A stretch of DNA of 64,000 bases from Homalodisca vitripennis (Eukaryota; Arthropoda; Insecta; Hemiptera; Cicadellidae). The position numbers were made by a program, and so were the translations under genes. The DNA lies in contig NW_025776241.1 in the NCBI RefSeq assembly GCF_021130785.1, positions 124,001 through 188,000 of the forward strand. Direction: 5' to 3'. Position 1 is the stretch's first letter. Each line of letters opens with the position of its first letter. The notes beneath the pieces were generated by a model. The model did no database searches, had not been told where the DNA came from, and was given only the letters and a program-made list of their open reading frames with translations. Positions 32,176-44,217 of the stretch are shown here, in pieces.

Positions 32176-33729
32176 TTACTTACTTTCACTTGTCATTGAC
32201 ACCAGTCTATTGTGAACGTGAGTTAGCACTAGATATCTAGTTTCATTGCCCTTATTAAAATTTAAAATGGCATCATAGACTCCAAATTTTAGGGTTTTCA
32301 GGCCTACAAATACTGTTTTAGGTAGTCGCGACCAAATCACTGCATTGACCGATTCGTTAGGGTTTTGTGACTTGCCATGAAGGCATTTCTTTAGTAGATT
32401 AGGGTCTGACAGATCCTGGAAAATAGGTTTTATGGCAGTCATAATAGCTTCAGGTATGTGCATGTGCTGACGGTGGTCATATTTTTCTTTTTTGGCTATG
32501 GCTCGCTGGTATTTGCACCAACTGTCTTCACCTTTTTCACAAAGTCCGAGCTGGGGGGTTTCATTTGTGGATAACATGTGAAAATATTCAGCCCATATAG
32601 CTTTCTTCATTCCGTCCAAATTCCCAGAATTCCTCCTGTTAGCCAAGCCGTAAAATTTTTGTATAGCTAAGATGCGCTCATCGGTAAGTCGATCTCTTCC
32701 TCCAATAGTTTTTCCATCAGAAAGAACATTTTTCCAACATTTCATTTTTAGTTTCCTAAGTCTTGAGCCCATACGCTTTTGAACATGTCCACAACACTCC
32801 AGTTTTTCAACCACACATTGGTCTCCATATGGCCTGTACTGAACGCACTTGAATCTCCGTCCCCTAAGTAATACTTATACCTAACACCATAATTAGGCTC
32901 AGATCTGTTGAAAAATTTTTAGCACCAAATGATTACATTGCACCACTAATGCCTATGAAATTTGAAGTACATTTATTGTCATATTCACCCTTTAGTTTGT
33001 TCTTACAAGTACAGTACTTACTTACAACAGGCACATCTAGCACACAGCCTGTGTCGACACTCGTTACTGTCACAACTCCGTTATTTGATTGGCCCCTCTT
33101 CTGCCAAGTACCATCCACTGCTACGGTAAGTTCTTTATTCATGTCATTTTCTTCCACAGCCTTCTCTACAGCTTCCTTCATTACATTTTTAGAAACAGTT
33201 TCAGTGACTTTGCCCAATAAATTATTGTACAGTGTGAATTTTGTTGGGGGCTTTGGAAGATTGAGTATAGCACAAAGTATCTTACCTGCCGTTTGTCCTT
33301 TTCCAACAGTACGTAGTGCATATACTAGTCTAGTATTAAATATCATACAATTTTGTTTCTTTTGTTGGTTCAGAGTTATGGTAGATTACTTCCAAGTCAC
33401 ATTGTGTACAATACAACTGGCAGTTTGTTGCTAATCCACATAAAGAGTTTCTTTTGTAGGCTAATTCACCGCCACATGATTTACAAACACTAATTGTCAA
33501 CAGTAGATTCATAAAAGCCTCTATGTCTACTAGGTCATATATATTCTTTCCATCATACTCACTATAACTTGAATTTAAGTTTCCAAACTTCTTCTTTGAA
33601 GTACTGACTTTGGTAAGTTATCGTGGTTAGGGCTATTACCAATTGTTTGGTTATTCACTTTCATAGTACCATTAGATTTTCAAACTCCTACATTTTCCTT
33701 TTCTTGAAAACTCCTCTAGGTTTTGTCAT
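32176..33729 (-). pseudogene. PF20700 transposase F, C-terminus truncated
   Basis: The ATG at 33729 opens MTKPRGVFKKRK (basic first exon). Degenerate Cys-rich sequence follows to about 33350. The stretch 33346-32933 has NTRLVYALRTVGKGQTAGK, VAVDGTWQKRGQSNNG and CTCKNKL. The stretch 32814-32176 is a clean open segment with VEKLECCGHVQKRMGSRLRK, GGRDRLTDERILAIQKFYGL, WCKYQRAIAKKEKYDHRQHM, CLHGKSQNPNESVNAVIWSR and KTLKFGVYDAILNFNKG. The last ~60 residues and the 3' terminus are missing because homology stops at the P-element terminal block (32172). Confidence 0.88.
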
Positions 33730-34193
33730 GTTTAAAATAATATGAAAACACTATAACACAAAAATTCTCCCTAATAGTAAATAAACAGAACTCAATGTTG
33801 CAAAATGTCAACAAGCAGTAATAACAACAAAATTTTGTCTGCAAAAGTGTAATAGAGGTTATACAAACACATCAGATTAGTCAACAAGCATAGACCACTA
33901 AACAAAAGCCCTTTTGAATATACTATTCATCATACATAATTCAAATATGTGAGTACTTGTAAAAAAAACTTGTGAGTATCTTACAAAACTACCCAGCATT
34001 TGCGTGGCAGGCGAATGCAAAGGGAAAAACGTCATGACAATTCCTACATAAAGTTGAATTACTCCGTTTGTATTTATAGTACAATCGTGGGAGTGGTCTT
34101 AAATTAAAACTAAGATGCAGAGGAATACAAAAATGCAATAAAAAAATTACGATATTTTTGAAGAATTATGCCTACCGAACCCCCTTAACAGTT
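33730..34193 (-). mobile_element. 5' region and terminus of PF20700 element F
   Basis: The terminus is at 34193: on the minus strand TTAA then GGGGGTTCGGTAGGC. Beyond it P-element THAP sequence resumes, showing F inserted at a TTAA in the P gene. No coding between 33730 and 34193. Confidence 0.7.
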
Positions 34194-34204
34194 AAGCGGG
34201 ATTG

Positions 34205-34410
34205 GCTAAAGTGAAGGAACGATGCGGTTCCAACAATTTTTGAAAACTTGCCTAACTACATTGGAATGTATCTGCCGGCTGAGAAGAAGGATCCAGAAGA
34301 AAGAAGAAGGGAAGCAGAAGAGCGACACCAAAAACAAATCCAAGAGGAAGAACGGCGGGACACAATTGACTCATTAAGCTGTCTCACAAATACAGTAATT
34401 ACAGTAAGAT
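34205..34410 (+). pseudogene. P-element transposase: end of THAP domain and coiled coil
   Basis: Plus-strand translation gives AVPTIFENLPNYIGMYLPAE, the AVPTIF signature that closes THAP DNA-binding domains, followed by a strongly charged coiled-coil stretch (EERRREAEERHQKQIQEEER). The Cys2CysHis zinc part of THAP should precede it but is missing, presumably lost together with the 3' end of element F. It is cut at 34427 by the LINE and resumes at about 40556. Confidence 0.7.
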
Positions 34411-34897
34411 GTGTAACTTAGAACTTACCGTCCTGGGTATGACGTTAAACTGCCCACACCCACCTAACCATTTCCTTCATTCCTACCCAATCCCCCTTCC
34501 AGGGTCTTATTAGTACCCGCTCTGTTCGACCGTTTCCAGTATATGGCTCGCTGGGAGTGCTTAAGCCGGCACTAGGTGCCCTATCTGGTGTCGGTGAGAG
34601 CTGATGTGAGCTTGTCTCTGCCGAGGCGTAAGTCATGTACTGGTTCAGAAGCCAGCCACTTCGATGTCCTTGGTCAGGAAGTGTGTATTGAGCAGGAGTG
34701 TCGGAGCTCCTGCTGCAACGTGCGAGCCCAGGCCGTGCGAGCATACCCAGCCTGGTTAAACGAGTCAACACCGGGCCCCGGGGATCTGGGGTAGATTAAC
34801 CTGGGGCTCCCACGGGACCCAGTTTTATCGAGGGCGTGCCCGTTCCCGGTGTATCTCGGCCTGCACCCTTACACACGATGCGCTGGTTAAAATACCT

Positions 34898-35836
34898 ATG
34901 GAAACCGAAACCACCCCAAAACTAGGGCAAAGTGTAGTAGCAAGAGATCAAAGTGATCTAGAGAAGAAACGGCAGTTGTCTGACTCAGACTGTGAGCTTG
35001 ATCAAAACAAGCAAAGAAAATTGGAAAATAAACAAACCGACGATGAGATAAATATGCCTACTCCCTTATTTCTTGTGCTAAGTCATAAGGAAGATGGAAA
35101 AACTTTGACTAAGGTGAGCCCGTTCCTTATCCACAAATCTTTAGTAGCCTGTGGAGGGCAACCTAAATCTACAAGGAAGCTGAGGAATGGAACTATCCTG
35201 GTGGAGGCTGCAAATTGCATCCAATCCAAGAAGTTCCTTAAAATGACGAGCTTTTTTTTTTTCGACCAGGTAGCGGTTACTGTCCAGCCACATGCCTCTC
35301 TGAACTCTTCCAAGGGAATCGTTTTCTGTCGAGACCTTATGGACTGCAGTGAAGAGGAAATAAAGGATGAGCCGCAGTGCGAGATGGTGACAGATGTGGG
35401 TCAGGATTGTTCGGACCGAAAACGGGGGTAAAGGTTCCTACCCCGGGTCTCATTATAAACATTTGCAAAACCCTAATCCACCAGAAACCATCAAAGCCGG
35501 ATATTTGTCTCTGTCCGTGCGGCCGTATTTTAAAAATCCCCAGCGGTGTTTTCCGCTGCCAGAGGTTCGGGCACTCAAGTAAAGTGTGTTCGAACCCGGA
35601 GACGTGTTCCCGCTGTGGTGATGAAGGACACCAAGAGGAGGGGTGCAAAACTGAGACGCGATGCATAAATTGCAAGGGAAAACATCCGGCATATTCAAGA
35701 GAGTGTAATATTTTTAAAGAAGAAAGAGAAATATTAAAAATCATGACTATAGAAAAGCTTTCGTTTAACGAGGCGCGTAAAGAGTACAGGAGGAGGTCGC
35801 CCCCAGCTCCAAAAAAAGGAGTTTTCCTACTCTGAA
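34898..35836 (+). pseudogene. LINE ORF1 (Gag-like, three zinc knuckles), one frameshift
   Basis: The product starts METETTPKLGQSVVARDQSD and includes an RRM-like region (PLFLVLSHKEDGKTLTKVSP, LRNGTILVEAANCIQSKKFL). After a frameshift near 35400 it continues with CFRCQRFGHSSKVC, CSRCGDEGHQEEGC and CINCKGKHPAYSREC (35550-35700), three CCHC-type knuckles. The end NEARKEYRRRSPPAP is typical of insect LINE ORF1. The protein would coat LINE RNA. Apart from the frameshift it is well preserved. Confidence 0.88.
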
Positions 35837-36388
35837 GCTGTATCTGTCCTGTTCAGGCCGCACAGTGTTCCTCATGTACAGTCTTTGAGGGTATGGTGCG
35901 TGCATTGACTGAGGCAGGTGGCTGCTCTGGTTCAGCACCTCGCCGCAGGTGCTGGGGAACAGTCTGTGGTCCTGCCCAGTAAATCTCCCCGAGACTTTCA
36001 GACCTCATCTAAACCTAATGTACAGTCTTATGTTAAACCTTTATCAGGAGGTCCTTACATACAGAGATAAAGTTCAGCAAAAATTTGAAACCTGCCTTAA
36101 GCTTAGAAGAGAGAAAGAAATTGTCAGAAAAGCTTAAGAAGAATATTCAAAGTAAAGTCGATAACAGGTCAAAAGCGCCTGTTAAGAATCTTAACACGCC
36201 ATCATCTAAGTCATCTCAACTGTCCATCAATGATGATGGCACAGCTGAGGATCCTTTGGAGCTCCGAACGGAGTTCCAAACGTTAGGTGGAACTTTCCGA
36301 CCTGTAACAAAACAAAGAAAAAAAATCACTATGTAGTAAAGAAGTAAAATATTGCATGCATTATAATAATAAAATAAAATCATGCTTA

Positions 36389-39300
36389 TTCAATGGAATA
36401 TTAATGGTTTAAGAAGTCATTTTAGAGGATTTAAAACTACTTATAAATACAAAAAGGCCCAAAATAATCTGTATTCAAGAAACTAAATTAGCTCCTCACA
36501 TACCACTTAAAATCAATGGTTATGACACGTTTCGATTAGATCACCAGCAAGAAATAGCCTGTGGCGGTGTTGCGATCCTTTCAGATTCTTGTTTGAACGC
36601 CAGAGTCTTGAACATCGTCACACAAATCTACAAGCAATTATAATAGCAATAAACATTCCTATTAAAATAACAAATCTGCTCTATATACATCCCACCTCTA
36701 CCTTACGACCTGGTCCTTGACGATCTGCGTGATCTAATCACTCAGCTTCCCTCTCCGTTCTTGATTGTTGGCGATTTCAACGCACATCATCGTTTCCTGG
36801 GGTTCCAGTCATTGTAGTCAAAGGGGTAACATGCTCTCGGGGTTGTGGGATGAGGTGCAAACGGTCGTACTCAATGACGGGTCGGCCACCTACATGTGTC
36901 CTAGGACCGGCGTGTGGTCGGCAATTGATTTGTCGATATGCAGTCCGTGTTTAGGAACCAGGGTCCACTGGTCCGTTCTTCCCGACCTGTCCGGGGAGTG
37001 ACCATGCGCCCATTACCGTAGCCTTTCAATCGCTTCCTTCTGCAATCGACAGGCCTCCAAGGTGGAAAATTCAGAAAGCGGATTGGAATGAATTTAGAAG
37101 TAGCTTAAATCCTCTAACCATTAATACACAAAATACTGACATTGAAATACTAACTGCATCGTTTACATCAGCTCTTCTGTCAGCGGCCGAATTGAGGCAT
37201 TCCCCAAGTCCTCAGGGAAACAAAGTCACCACGCAGTTCCGTTGGTGGTCAGAGGAATGTTCGAAGGCTCTAAAAGACCGTAGAAAAATGTCTTAAGGTA
37301 TTTAACAGACGTCCTACGGCACAAAATCATGAAAATTACAGAAGATCGAGAGCAAAGGCAAGGCAAATTTTCAGGTTGAGTCGGCGACAGTCCTGTGGTT
37401 AGACTATATATGATAAAATAAAAGAGAACTACTCCTACGTCTGATCTTTGGAAAAAACTACGTTCAGTTTGCAGCAGGCCCTCTCCACCTTTCCATAATT
37501 GGTCTAGAACGTCGTGGCGATATAGTGACAGATCCTCAAACAGTTGCCAACTTGTTTTCCGGCTCACTTTGGAGCAAGTTTCTAAGACGTCGTCATATTG
37601 CCTCGACTTTCAACATTTTAAAAGCTGCTCAGGAAAGGTTGCCTATTACTTTAAATCGAAATAACGACTCCCCTTTAAAACCTTCCCTTTACTATAAATG
37701 AACTCGATTTGTCCCTTAGGGCCACATCAATCAAACTCCGCACCAGGTCCTGACAATATACATTATGCCATGTTGCGGAACCTGACGGAGGAAATTAAGA
37801 AAGAAACTTTAACGTTATATAACAGAATTTATTTAGAAAATATATTTCCTACATCTTGGCGTCGTTCACATATTACCGCTCTACATAAACCGGGCCAGGA
37901 TAGAGCGTCTCCAGGTAGCTATCGGCCTATATCCCTTACTAGTTGCCTCTGCAAAGTCCTTGAAAAGAATGGTCAATAGAAGGCTTGTGTGGTATTTTGG
38001 AAAAAAAAACAATCTTCTGGCGACTGCTGCAGTGTGGATTTCGGCAGGGTAGGTCTACTGCTGACCATCTGTTGTGTTTTGGAGACTTTTCATCCTTAAC
38101 TCTTTTATTCAAGGAAAACACTTAGCTGCTGTTTTCTTTGACCTGTCGAAAAGCCTATGACACTGCATGGAGAAGGGGTATTGTAAATAAACTAATATCT
38201 TGGGGTGTTGGTAGTCACATGGTGGCATTCATAAATGGCGTTTTTGTCTGACAGAACCATTCAAGTAAGACTCGGGAAAACTCTTTCTGATCCTCTTGTT
38301 CAAGAAAATGGAATCCCGCAAGGAAGTGTGTTAAGCTGCACTCTGTTTACCATTGCAATAAATGAAATTGCATCGTACGTTATACCTCCTGTACGCTGTT
38401 CTTTGTTTGTAGACGATTTTGCTATTTTTATCTCGGCAAAGAAACTGTCTACATCTGAAAGAACTTTGCAGTTGACTATAAACCGGCTTGAACAGTGGTC
38501 TAGAGTAACGGGTTTTTCTTTTTCCCCATCGAAAACTAAGTGCATGGTCTTTTCTAGGCTCCAAACCATGGAGAAGCCAACACTAACTTTGATGGGACAG
38601 AGAATACCAAACGTCGAGGAAATAAAATTCCTGGGTCTCACGTTTGATACCCGCTAACTTGGGTGCCTCACCTGATAGACCTAAAAGATCGATGCATGAA
38701 ACGCTTGAATATACTTAGAGCCCTTAGCGGAACAAAATGGGGAGCTGACAGGACGTGCATTCTCAGATTTTACAATGCCACCATTCGTTCCTGTTTAGAC
38801 TATGGATGTCAAGCATATGGGTCCGCAAGACCCAGTGCTCTAAAAATGCTTTGACCCTGTCCATAATTCTGCCTTAAGACTGGCCACTGGAGCTTTTCGA
38901 TCTTCTCCTATTAACAGTCTTCTTGCAGAAAACAGGAGAACCTCCTCTTTTCGCATAGACGGCAACAACTGTCCCTGAACTATGTTTCACGCTCTTTCAG
39001 GGAAGCCAGACAACCCTGCATTTGAACCGGTCCTGCGAAATCCACTCTATAATTCTTTCCTAGCGAGACCAAATCTTCCTTCACCCTTAGGCGTTAGGGC
39101 CAAATCCTACGCTTATGAAATAGGGCTAAACAATTACCAGTTTAAAGTCGTTCATCAATGTGATATCCCACCCTGGAGCGTATCAATGCCAAAAAATTAT
39201 TTTAAATCTCTCTAGGTTAAAAAAGTCTCCACTCCAGAAACAGTCTACCAACAAGAATTCCGTCAAATACTAGGCAGACCTCGCACCTTGCGATGTTGTC

Positions 39301-40095
39301 TATACTGACGGGTCAAAGGAACGTTTGTAGAACTGGATGTGCTTTTGTCACCGGCGTAAGACGATACGGATTTCGTCTCCCCAACGACTCTTTCCATTTT
39401 CACGGCTGAATTAACAGCCATCCAAAAGGCCCTAAATATAACTTTTCCTATGACAAAAAAATTGGTTATCTGCAGCGACTCCCTTAGTGGTATACAAGCC
39501 ATCAGCGATATGTATTCCAAACACATTATCATCCGCGAAATATGGCACTCTTTGTCTTCCCTTCAGTCCCGAAGGTGTTGCTGTCTTTCTTGTCTGGGTA
39601 CCTGGACATATTGGAGTATCCGGAAACGAGCCTGGGGCAGATAGAGGAGCTAAGGAAGCATTACAACTCCCAGCCTTACACCGCACGATGATTTCTTCCG
39701 ACATTATCCCGGTAGTGATAGGGCAAACTGAAAGCCAAATGGAACAGCGAATGGCGGGCAGTCGTCAACAACAAGTTTTACGACTTTATTAAAGACTGCG
39801 TTGGACTCTGGGAAACAGCGAACCGCCCGAGTCGTCGTGAGGAGGTTGTGTTGTGTCGCCTGCGGCTAGGCCACACGCTTCTCACACAATGGCTTCCTCA
39901 TGAGTAGAGATGATCCTCCGGTCTGCGACACATGTGACACACTGTCCATTACTGTCAAACTTGTGCTTGTTGGACTGCCCTCGCTACTCGGTACATAGGC
40001 TCAACTCGAATCTGCCGGCTTCGTTGAACGATATTCTTCTGTGATGACGAGACGGCAACTCAAAGACTACTATGTTTTCCTAAATACAACGTCCG
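36389..40095 (+). pseudogene. LINE ORF2: endonuclease, reverse transcriptase, RNase H, frameshifted
   Basis: The AP-endonuclease domain starts LIQWNINGLRSH (36389); further blocks are IQETKLAPH, CGGVAILSD, FLIVGDFNAHH (36765) and a GSDHAPITVAF-type end near 37010. The RT domain has SAPGPDNIHYAMLRNL (37725), YRPISLTSCLCKVLEK (37920), FFDLSK-AYDTAW (38140), GIPQGSVLSCTLFTIAIN (38310), SLFVDDFAIFIS (catalytic FVDD, 38400) and SPSKTKCMVFSRL. RNase H has VYTDGSKE (39300), AELTAIQKAL (39410), CSDSLSGIQA (39470) and VWVPGHIGVSGNE (39595). A Cys/His block VCDTCD...HVLVDCP follows. At least eight frameshifts separate the domains. Confidence 0.9.
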
Positions 40096-40449
40096 CTGAT
40101 TAATAAAATATAGTATTGTGTTAAGTTTATTTATTCTGATTATCCATTGTTGTTAATATTTATAAATTTTATTATTTAATTTTTATCTATTATTACAGCT
40201 GCCAAATTAGCCCCATTTACAGCTACCTTGGTGGCAGTAAAATGTGTTAAGTTTTTATAGTTTTTATTTAATTAATGTTATGTACCCTTGTCCTTATTTA
40301 TGTTCTATTTATATTTTTAGTCCTTATATAGGTTAAGACCTCTCTACAGTCTTTCCCTTGTTATATTTATTGTTATCTAGTTTTTAAGTTTAAATTATTT
40401 ACTCACCTACTTGTCGTAATTCCTGTTTTTTGTTATCTACAATGTAATC

Positions 40450-40547
40450 TTTACGTACCTAATTGACACTACCAGATACGAGTAGGTGTCAATTTCTTTC
40501 TTGAGGGCAATGATAACCTCAGCGTTTTTTGCCCCTTATAATAAAAA
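40450..40547 (+). promoter_or_regulatory. LINE 3' terminal hairpin and A-rich end
   Basis: AATTGACAC at 40461 pairs with GTGTCAATT near 40485 around a loop containing CCAGATACGAGTAG. The same hairpin occurs at ~16618 in the truncated copy and, with one mismatch, at ~23700. It probably marks the RNA for the element's reverse transcriptase (known for other LINEs; inferred here). Confidence 0.65.
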
Positions 40548-40555
40548 AGAACTTA

Positions 40556-41784
40556 ACAATGTATATTCTCAACAGGACAACAACCAACTATTTTTATTTT
40601 TAGTTTCCATTAAAGACAATATTTACCTAACAGTTACATTGTCCTTAAACATTAAATACGACTTGTCCTTTTATTTAGTTAAAAATAATAACTTGATCAA
40701 GAATAGTAATTGCGAACGTTTTCACAGAACTTAAAAATTGACAGTTGGTCCAAGGTAAGAAATATAATTAAAAAGCTATCCTCTGAAGTAATAGACATAC
40801 CAAAATCAGACAAAATAGAATGTATAAGCAGTTTGTTGGATGGGATGTTAGAAGAAACAACAGACACTAATGTTGCAGAAAAGTTAACTTTCTTTAAAGA
40901 ACAAATTAAATTAGCAGCTTCAGTTATAATTTCATATTGTACGTCTTCCTTAATTTGGTTTGCAACGTTATTCTTTTGTTTTCCAGCTGCATACAAAAAG
41001 ATTAGAGATGCTAAAGTTTTGACTATGCCCCATCCACGATACTTGCAATCTTTTACCTCCTTAGGAACTGGTAGCTCTGGAATAGGTACTACTCACATTA
41101 GATATCTAAAAAAATTATCCTGTATGAAATAAAATGAAAATGTATGTAGCTTACTCATTGATAAAATTTATGTAAAGCCAGAAATGAGCTATTACAGGTG
41201 GTAAATTGGAAAGACTAGCTCATAATCAAAACCAAAACTCTATTGGATTAGCAACAACCATTCAGCCATTTATGATAAGCTTACTACTTTCACACAATAA
41301 AGATGTTGTAAGGTTATTTCCCTATAGAGATTTAACCAGTGATTATGTATTTGTATAGTCTAATTTTACAAGTATTAAAAATGTTAACTGATGTTGGGTA
41401 TATAGTGCTAACAATTATTTCCGACAACAATGGTGTTAACAGAGCTATGTTTACAAAGCTTTGCGGCGGAACACTTAAGAGTAGTTTTTTCAATCCTTAT
41501 AACAAACAACAGGAAATTTTGGTTATGTTTGACACTGTTCACCTTTTTAAATGTATAAGAAACAACTGGCTGAACCAATCAGACAGTAATCAATCATTTA
41601 TCTTCCTTGACTTTTATGATAGTAATAATAATCATTTTGCAAGTGTTTCACATCTAAAAATTATTTAAGAATTAGAAGAAAGTAATGTTGTTAAAACAGC
41701 CCCATCATTAACAAAAAAAGTTTTATTTCCAACTAATATTGAGAGACAAAACGTAGATTTATGTGTGAAACTGTTTGATGTTAA
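40556..41784 (+). pseudogene. P-element transposase, central part
   Basis: Plus-strand blocks include IDSWSKVRNIIKKLSSEV and an RYLQSFTSLGTGSSG region. After breaks come LEYK-like debris and the clear THAP9/P catalytic-core stretch VLKMLTDVGYIVLTIISDNN, NRAMFTKLCGGTL and VMFDTVHLFKCIRNNWLNQS (about 41360-41575), then FASVSHLKII. The SDN and FDTVHLFKC motifs hold the acidic residues of the RNase H-like fold in this family. It ends CVKLFDV at the TTAA occupied by the piggyBac (41781-44217). Multiple stops. Confidence 0.85.
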
Positions 41785-44217
41785 CCCTGGATTCCTACAC
41801 TTACTTTCCAAAGACACTAATCCTACACTGGAGTACGGGATGCCCCAAAAGTAAAAAAAAAAAACATAAATTTTACTGGTAAACCAAAATTTTATTTATA
41901 AAACACACCGAATCAATAGTTTTATATATAATAAGCTACTTAAAATTAGTTTTAGAACATATACCTTACATCTATTACTATTAATTGAACAAAAATTAAA
42001 AACTTGCATTTATGAGTTAACTTTTGCAACATATGAGTTTTTTTTTCAATTTTCCACAAAATTTATTCTTTACAATTGACACAAACAGACAGGGTATGAC
42101 TTTTGCACACAAACATCTTGCACTCAGCACACTTGATCGTCGTTTTAGTGTCTTTGGTACGTGGACAGATGCAACACCTTCCGGCCCTCCTGTTCTCGTC
42201 ATCTTGCTGTCGTGGCAATTGTACACCAAGCTGTTCCGCAATCGCTATGCGGATTCCCCTTCTGAGTGTTGGTACTTCTAGCCTTTGAGCTAACCAAGGC
42301 TTCATCAGATCTTCTGCCAATGTAGGTTGTGGTGTCTGTTTGGACAGAAACATATTTTCCTTGTAGATTAGATATGAATTTACACATGTACTATTCAGGA
42401 TCCCATAAAATAGGCACATCGGCCACCTTCTTGTCTTCCTACTGCAAGAGTATTGAGCTGACATTTGGTCTAATAAATCAACTCTTCCTTTAGTGCTGTT
42501 GTAGAAGTGAATGATCTCCGGTAGCTTTGTATTCTTATGCATGGAATATCCCTGGTGCATATTTGACAGAAGGATTACATTCTTCTTTTTCTTAGGTGCA
42601 AAAGACACCATGGTCAATTCTCTATCAAAAGCAAACATTGTCGTTTCCGCAGGTTTAGATTGCAACATTTCTGATGGTATATGAGGTTTGTTTTTGCGTA
42701 ATGTTCCGACCATTGTCAAGTTGTACTTACTCAGCATATCATTGAACAGTGGAACTGAACTAAACCAATTATCTACGGTAATATTTCTATTACTGCCACG
42801 TATAGTGTTTGACTGTTTATCTACAAAATAATAAGCCTGCGGTTGTCGTCCAGTGTCCATTTTCTTCCCAGTATATGGAATGGCATTGATCAAGTAGCCA
42901 TTAGAGTTGCAGAGCATGACTAGCTTGAAACCATATTTCGCGCAGGTTTGTTAGGTATGTACATGCGAAACTGTGAATTTCCCCTAAAAGCAAGGAGCTG
43001 TTCATGAATACAACAATAGGGTCCGGGTATGTAATACACTTTGCAGTGTTCAATAAATTTGTCCCAGACTTCTCGAATCGGTGCATCTCGAGTTGACCTT
43101 TCATCATATCTCAGTGTTTTTATCAAAAACCCAAATCTTGCTAAAGGCATTACAGTTCTGGTAATGCGAAGACCTCTAGTTTCATGCCAAAGAATCTTTA
43201 GAGATGTGTGGTTATGATTTAATGCTCCAAAGTAAATTACGAGTCCCAATAAGGCCCTAATTTCCTTATCAGTAGTATCTTTGGTAAAACTTTGATCACT
43301 GTATTTTTCTTTCTGCACTGAAATTTCTTCATTTGTGTGTTTGACAATTAAATCTATTATGGTATAATCTACAAATATAAAGAAAACAAATTTGCAGCAT
43401 TTGTAACACCACAAGCAGCTCCGGCTGGTCGAGATCTCATGAGAACTATGTTTCTTCTAGGTGTTCGCCCAGCCCTTTTTGGAGGTGTTGCTGACCATCT
43501 GTATTTATTTTTCCCTAACAGTTGTTTTTTTCTATGAACAATAATACTTTCAGGCAAGGTTAGCATTGTATCCATACTTTGTATTCCTTCCTCTTCTCTT
43601 TCTGTCACAGTCTGACCTGCAATGGAAGTCCCAGGTTGCAGATTTTCATTAACAACTTTTCTTCTTTTTTTCGTCCATGGTTGGTGTTTTTTCATCCTCA
43701 TCCTCGTCATCTGAATGGGGCACGTACTCGTCTTCTGACGTATCGGGTGAAAATACGTCAGGCAGGACATCATCTTCCTAAATACAGTCAATTTCACATT
43801 CACTATCTGCATTGTCCTCAAAGTCACGTTTTCCTCATTAGTCACGTTTTCCTGATTATGGACAGAATCTGGCTCCGATTTGCACAGTTCTGCTAAAACG
43901 TCATCGTCTGTGAGTGTTTTATCCATAACTGTAGCTAAATCACCTGTAATTACATAAAAAACGAAGAAATAAATCAAAACATAACAATAATGCACTTGGC
44001 TGAGAACTTACACCAATACTATACTGGGGTACTGAGTGCGCCTGTAGCAGAAAGGGGATGTGTCATAAAAGAGACGAACACAACGACTGATTGACAGTCA
44101 AGGCCAAGTAAAAGTCGTGGCCAATGGGCGCGGTAAGTGTTGCCACTACAAATTTAAAGCAAAACGAAAATTTGCTACAGCAGCGTTCAGTACCCCGGTG
44201 TAGGGTTCCAGGGTTAA
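41781..44217 (-). mobile_element. piggyBac element inserted in the P-element gene
   Basis: TTAA at 41781-41784 and 44214-44217 flank inverted ends CCCTGGATTCCTACAC and CCCTGGAACCCTACAC. Removing the element and one TTAA restores the P-element reading frame exactly (KLFDV joined to KNIAALKHH). Size 2.4 kb with one minus-strand transposase gene. Confidence 0.95.
42063..43925 (-). pseudogene. piggyBac transposase, nearly complete, few frameshifts
   Basis: The ATG at 43925 opens MDKTLTDDDVLAELCKSEPD, then an acidic region in shifted frames. Next comes YRWSATPPKRAGRTPRRNIV and, after a break near 43414, the catalytic core. Core motifs are DKEIRALLGLVIYFGALNHN, FRMYIPNKPAR, a one-base insertion at about 42940, LVMLCNSNGYLINAIPYTGK, NITVDNWFSSVPLFND (Asp of the DNWF motif) and STKGRVDLLDQMSAQYSCSR (Asp of the GVD-type motif, here GRVDLLD). 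The C-terminal Cys-rich domain is CCICPRTKDTKTTIKCAECK then CVNC. It resembles the classic lepidopteran piggyBac layout. Only two or three frameshifts separate it from a complete protein. Confidence 0.93.

Larger units (their letters stand above)
34428..40547 (+). mobile_element. Full-length RNase H-bearing LINE (I-clade-like)
   Basis: The element runs from CCGTCCTGGGTATGACG to CCCCTTATAATAAAAA and is flanked by the target duplication AGAACTTA (34420-34427; 40548-40555). At 6.1 kb it has a 5' leader, ORF1 with zinc knuckles, ORF2 with endonuclease, RT and RNase H, and a 3' untranslated region ending in a conserved hairpin. Shorter copies of the same family are at 14902-16727 and 21317-23809. 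The RT followed by RNase H and the two-ORF layout point to the I group; clade assignment is by domain order only. Confidence 0.92.
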
